A DNA stretch of 52,070 nt from an uncultured archaeon (GTDB lineage: Archaea; Thermoproteota; Nitrososphaeria; JACIWG01): the NCBI GenBank assembly GCA_938034445.1, contig CALHLD010000003.1, positions 1 through 52,070 of the forward strand, given 5' to 3'. The notes under the pieces were generated by a model. The model was not told where the DNA came from. It did not search any database and saw only the letters and a list, made by a program, of their open reading frames with translations. The position numbers and the translations under genes are program-made. Shown here in pieces: positions 50,453-52,070 of this stretch; the stretch's first letter is position 1, and each line of letters starts with the position of its first letter.

Positions 50453-52069
50453 ATGCTGGACATCATTATTTATGGTGGCAAAATCGTAGACGGCTCTGGA
50501 AACCCATGGTACAAGGCTGACATTGGAATTGAGAAAGGAAAGATTGTTGAAATTGGAAACTTAAGGGGAGAATGTGCAGATAAAATTATTGACGCCCAAA
50601 GCCAGATTATTTCACCTGGATTTATTGATATGCATAGTCACGCGGACTTAACGATACCCTTTAATCCCTATATGGATAGTGCAATAATGCAGGGTATAAC
50701 CACCACTGTAGTAGGAAATTGTGGAATAAGCCTCGCACCATTAAACAATGAAAAAATAAATATGATGGGAGAATATCTTTCACAATTTTTACCAAATAGC
50801 CTAAAAGTTGAATTTAAATGGAATAAATTTAGCGAATATCTTAAGTGGGAGAAAAATAATGGTGTCACATGTAATGTTGCACACCTTGTAGGCCATGGGA
50901 CAGTGAGAATAGCTGTAATGGGAATGGATGCACGTGATCCAACAGAATCAGAGTTAATTGAAATGAGAAAGTTGGTTGAAGAGTCAATGGGTTCTGGAGC
51001 GTTCGGTATCTCTACAGGACTAATATATCCTCCCAGCATATATTCTAGAACAGAAGAACTTATAGAAATGGCGAAAATTGTGTCAAAATATGGTGGAATA
51101 TACTCTTCACACATAAGGGGCGAGGGAAAGACATTGATAGATGCAGTTAAAGAGGCGATAAAGGTTGGTGAGGAAGCACATGTTCCTGTACAGATTTCAC
51201 ATCATAAGGCTGCTGGAAGAAGGTACTGGGGTAAAACAGTTGAAACACTTTCTTTAATGGAAGAGGCGAGGGAAAGGGGTGTTGACGTTACATGTGACGT
51301 TTATCCGTATACTGCTGGCATGACTTCCCTAATAACACTGCTACCACCATGGGCTCATGAGGGAGGATTAGGAAGGCTTCTTGAAAGGCTTAAGAGCAGT
51401 AGTGATAGGGGAAAGATTAGGGATGATATGGTAAAGGGTTTAGGTGATTGGGAAAGTTTTGTAAAAGATTATGGTTGGGAAAACATTTTCGTAAGCTCCG
51501 TTAAAACTGAGAAAAATAGATGCTTTGAAGGAAAGAATTTGAGAGAAATATGTGAGTTGATGAGAGCTTCAGATGAGTATACGACGCTATTTGACCTAAT
51601 ATTGGAAGAAGAAGGCTGTGCGACAATGATAGTTTTTCAAATGAGTGAAGAGGATGTTATAAGGGTTATATCAAATCATCTTTCAATGATTTCTACAGAC
51701 TCTTGGCCAGTAAGAAAAGAAGGTTTACTCGCATTCGGAAAACCTCATCCAAGATTTTATGGCACACATCCAAGAATATTCAGGAAATATGTTAGAGAAG
51801 AGAAGAAACTTAGTTTGGAGGATGCTGTGAGAAAGATGACATCTTTTCCAGCACAAAAACTCGGCCTAAAAGATAGAGGGATGATAAAAGAAGGTTTTTG
51901 GGCTGACATTGTAGTATTTGACATTAATAAGATATATGATAAAGCCACATACGATAACCCACACCAGTATCCTGAAGGAATATCCTATGTGATTGTAAAC
52001 GGAGAAATTGTGGTAGAAAATGGAGACCTCAAACAAATTTTAGCTGGAAAAGTGCTTTCCAAAAAATAA
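50453..52069 (+). CDS. D-aminoacylase/dihydroorotase-like amidohydrolase
   Basis: Metal-dependent amidohydrolase of the N-acyl-D-amino-acid deacylase group. The N-terminal beta part has IIYGGKIVDGSG. The metal motif is GFIDMHSHADL. Further motifs are VVGNCGISLAPL (with a bridging Cys rather than carboxylated Lys), SHIRGEG and QISHHKAAG, then STDSWPV and, near the end, GMIKEGFWADIVVFD. The full length of 538 aa ends one base before the window edge. The natural substrate (N-acyl-D-amino acid, hydantoin-like or other cyclic amide) is not decided by sequence. Confidence 0.9.
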   Translation: MLDIIIYGGKIVDGSGNPWYKADIGIEKGKIVEIGNLRGECADKIIDAQSQIISPGFIDMHSHADLTIPFNPYMDSAIMQGITTTVVGNCGISLAPLNNEKINMMGEYLSQFLPNSLKVEFKWNKFSEYLKWEKNNGVTCNVAHLVGHGTVRIAVMGMDARDPTESELIEMRKLVEESMGSGAFGISTGLIYPPSIYSRTEELIEMAKIVSKYGGIYSSHIRGEGKTLIDAVKEAIKVGEEAHVPVQISHHKAAGRRYWGKTVETLSLMEEARERGVDVTCDVYPYTAGMTSLITLLPPWAHEGGLGRLLERLKSSSDRGKIRDDMVKGLGDWESFVKDYGWENIFVSSVKTEKNRCFEGKNLREICELMRASDEYTTLFDLILEEEGCATMIVFQMSEEDVIRVISNHLSMISTDSWPVRKEGLLAFGKPHPRFYGTHPRIFRKYVREEKKLSLEDAVRKMTSFPAQKLGLKDRGMIKEGFWADIVVFDINKIYDKATYDNPHQYPEGISYVIVNGEIVVENGDLKQILAGKVLSKK

Positions 52070-52070
52070 A

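Noticed and set aside
1-52070. CRISPR arrays, insertion sequences, integrases or a replication origin
   Set aside because: No regularly spaced direct repeats, transposase or integrase motifs, or Cdc6/Orc gene with origin-type repeats were seen.

Overview
The window is a densely coded, AT-rich stretch of archaeal chromosome. The archaeal signs are consistent: ribosomal proteins L40e, L38e and S17e, an HMf-type histone, a TFIIB-like factor, an Lsm protein with the archaeal C-terminal domain, archaeosine TGT, archaemetzincin, pyruvoyl arginine decarboxylase, Fap7/AK6 and KEOPS Cgi121. There is also an intron in tRNA-Tyr, and there are GGTGA-type ribosome binding sites, many TTG/GTG starts, and TATA boxes about 28 nt ahead of apparently leaderless starts. 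L38e together with a histone and two-component/DUF835 signalling suggests a TACK-lineage anaerobe (Bathyarchaeia-like or a relative). That placement is an inference. No CRISPR array, IS element or integrase was recognised.

Layout. 1-1.9 kb: the end of a HoxYH-type [NiFe] hydrogenase operon; the small subunit is cut by the window edge. 1.9-6.5 kb, reverse strand: four overlapping genes for an HTH-V4R regulator, a KaiC-like ATPase, a GH3-like acyl-adenylating enzyme and a 7TM-DUF835 membrane sensor. 6.6-7.3 kb: a dUTPase/dCTP deaminase-family gene and an intron-bearing tRNA-Tyr. 7.4-11.3 kb: a group 3b hydrogenase operon (beta, gamma, delta, alpha), followed by a soluble PAS-GAF histidine kinase and a response regulator (11.4-14.1 kb). 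14.2-17.0 kb: a secreted beta-propeller protein divergent from a membrane-tethered wHTH regulator.

17-27 kb is mostly housekeeping: PK-C protein, ThDP enzyme, L40e, tRNA-Val, arginine decarboxylase, L38e, presenilin-like protease, archaemetzincin, beta-CASP nuclease, PAC2 protein, TgtA, Lsm and a TFB paralogue. 27.2-34.2 kb holds a type IV filament/secretion island. Five small single-TM proteins (one of 43 aa) are divergent from a TadA/VirB11-like ATPase, a platform protein split in two, a 63-aa pilin-like protein and a HerA/VirB4-like ATPase. 34.1-38.0 kb: AK6, a 55-aa zinc ribbon, HtrA, TatA, TatC and triosephosphate isomerase.

38.0-41.7 kb: a 35-aa acidic/aromatic repeat microprotein, a divergent Sua5-like protein, the operon tatD - S17e - MoaD-like - PRTase - Cgi121, tRNA-Glu and the histone. 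41.9-47.4 kb: a complete phosphate regulon (AbrB-PhoU regulator, PstSCAB, PhoU) with a hairpin plus T-tract after pstS. 47.5-52.1 kb: superoxide dismutase, two unknowns, and an acetamidase/formamidase divergent from a D-aminoacylase-like amidohydrolase.

The best candidates for undescribed biology are the HTH-V4R/KaiC/GH3/7TM-DUF835 operon, the HerA-linked split-platform filament island, and the acidic microprotein. No gene-free stretch exceeds about 205 bases.
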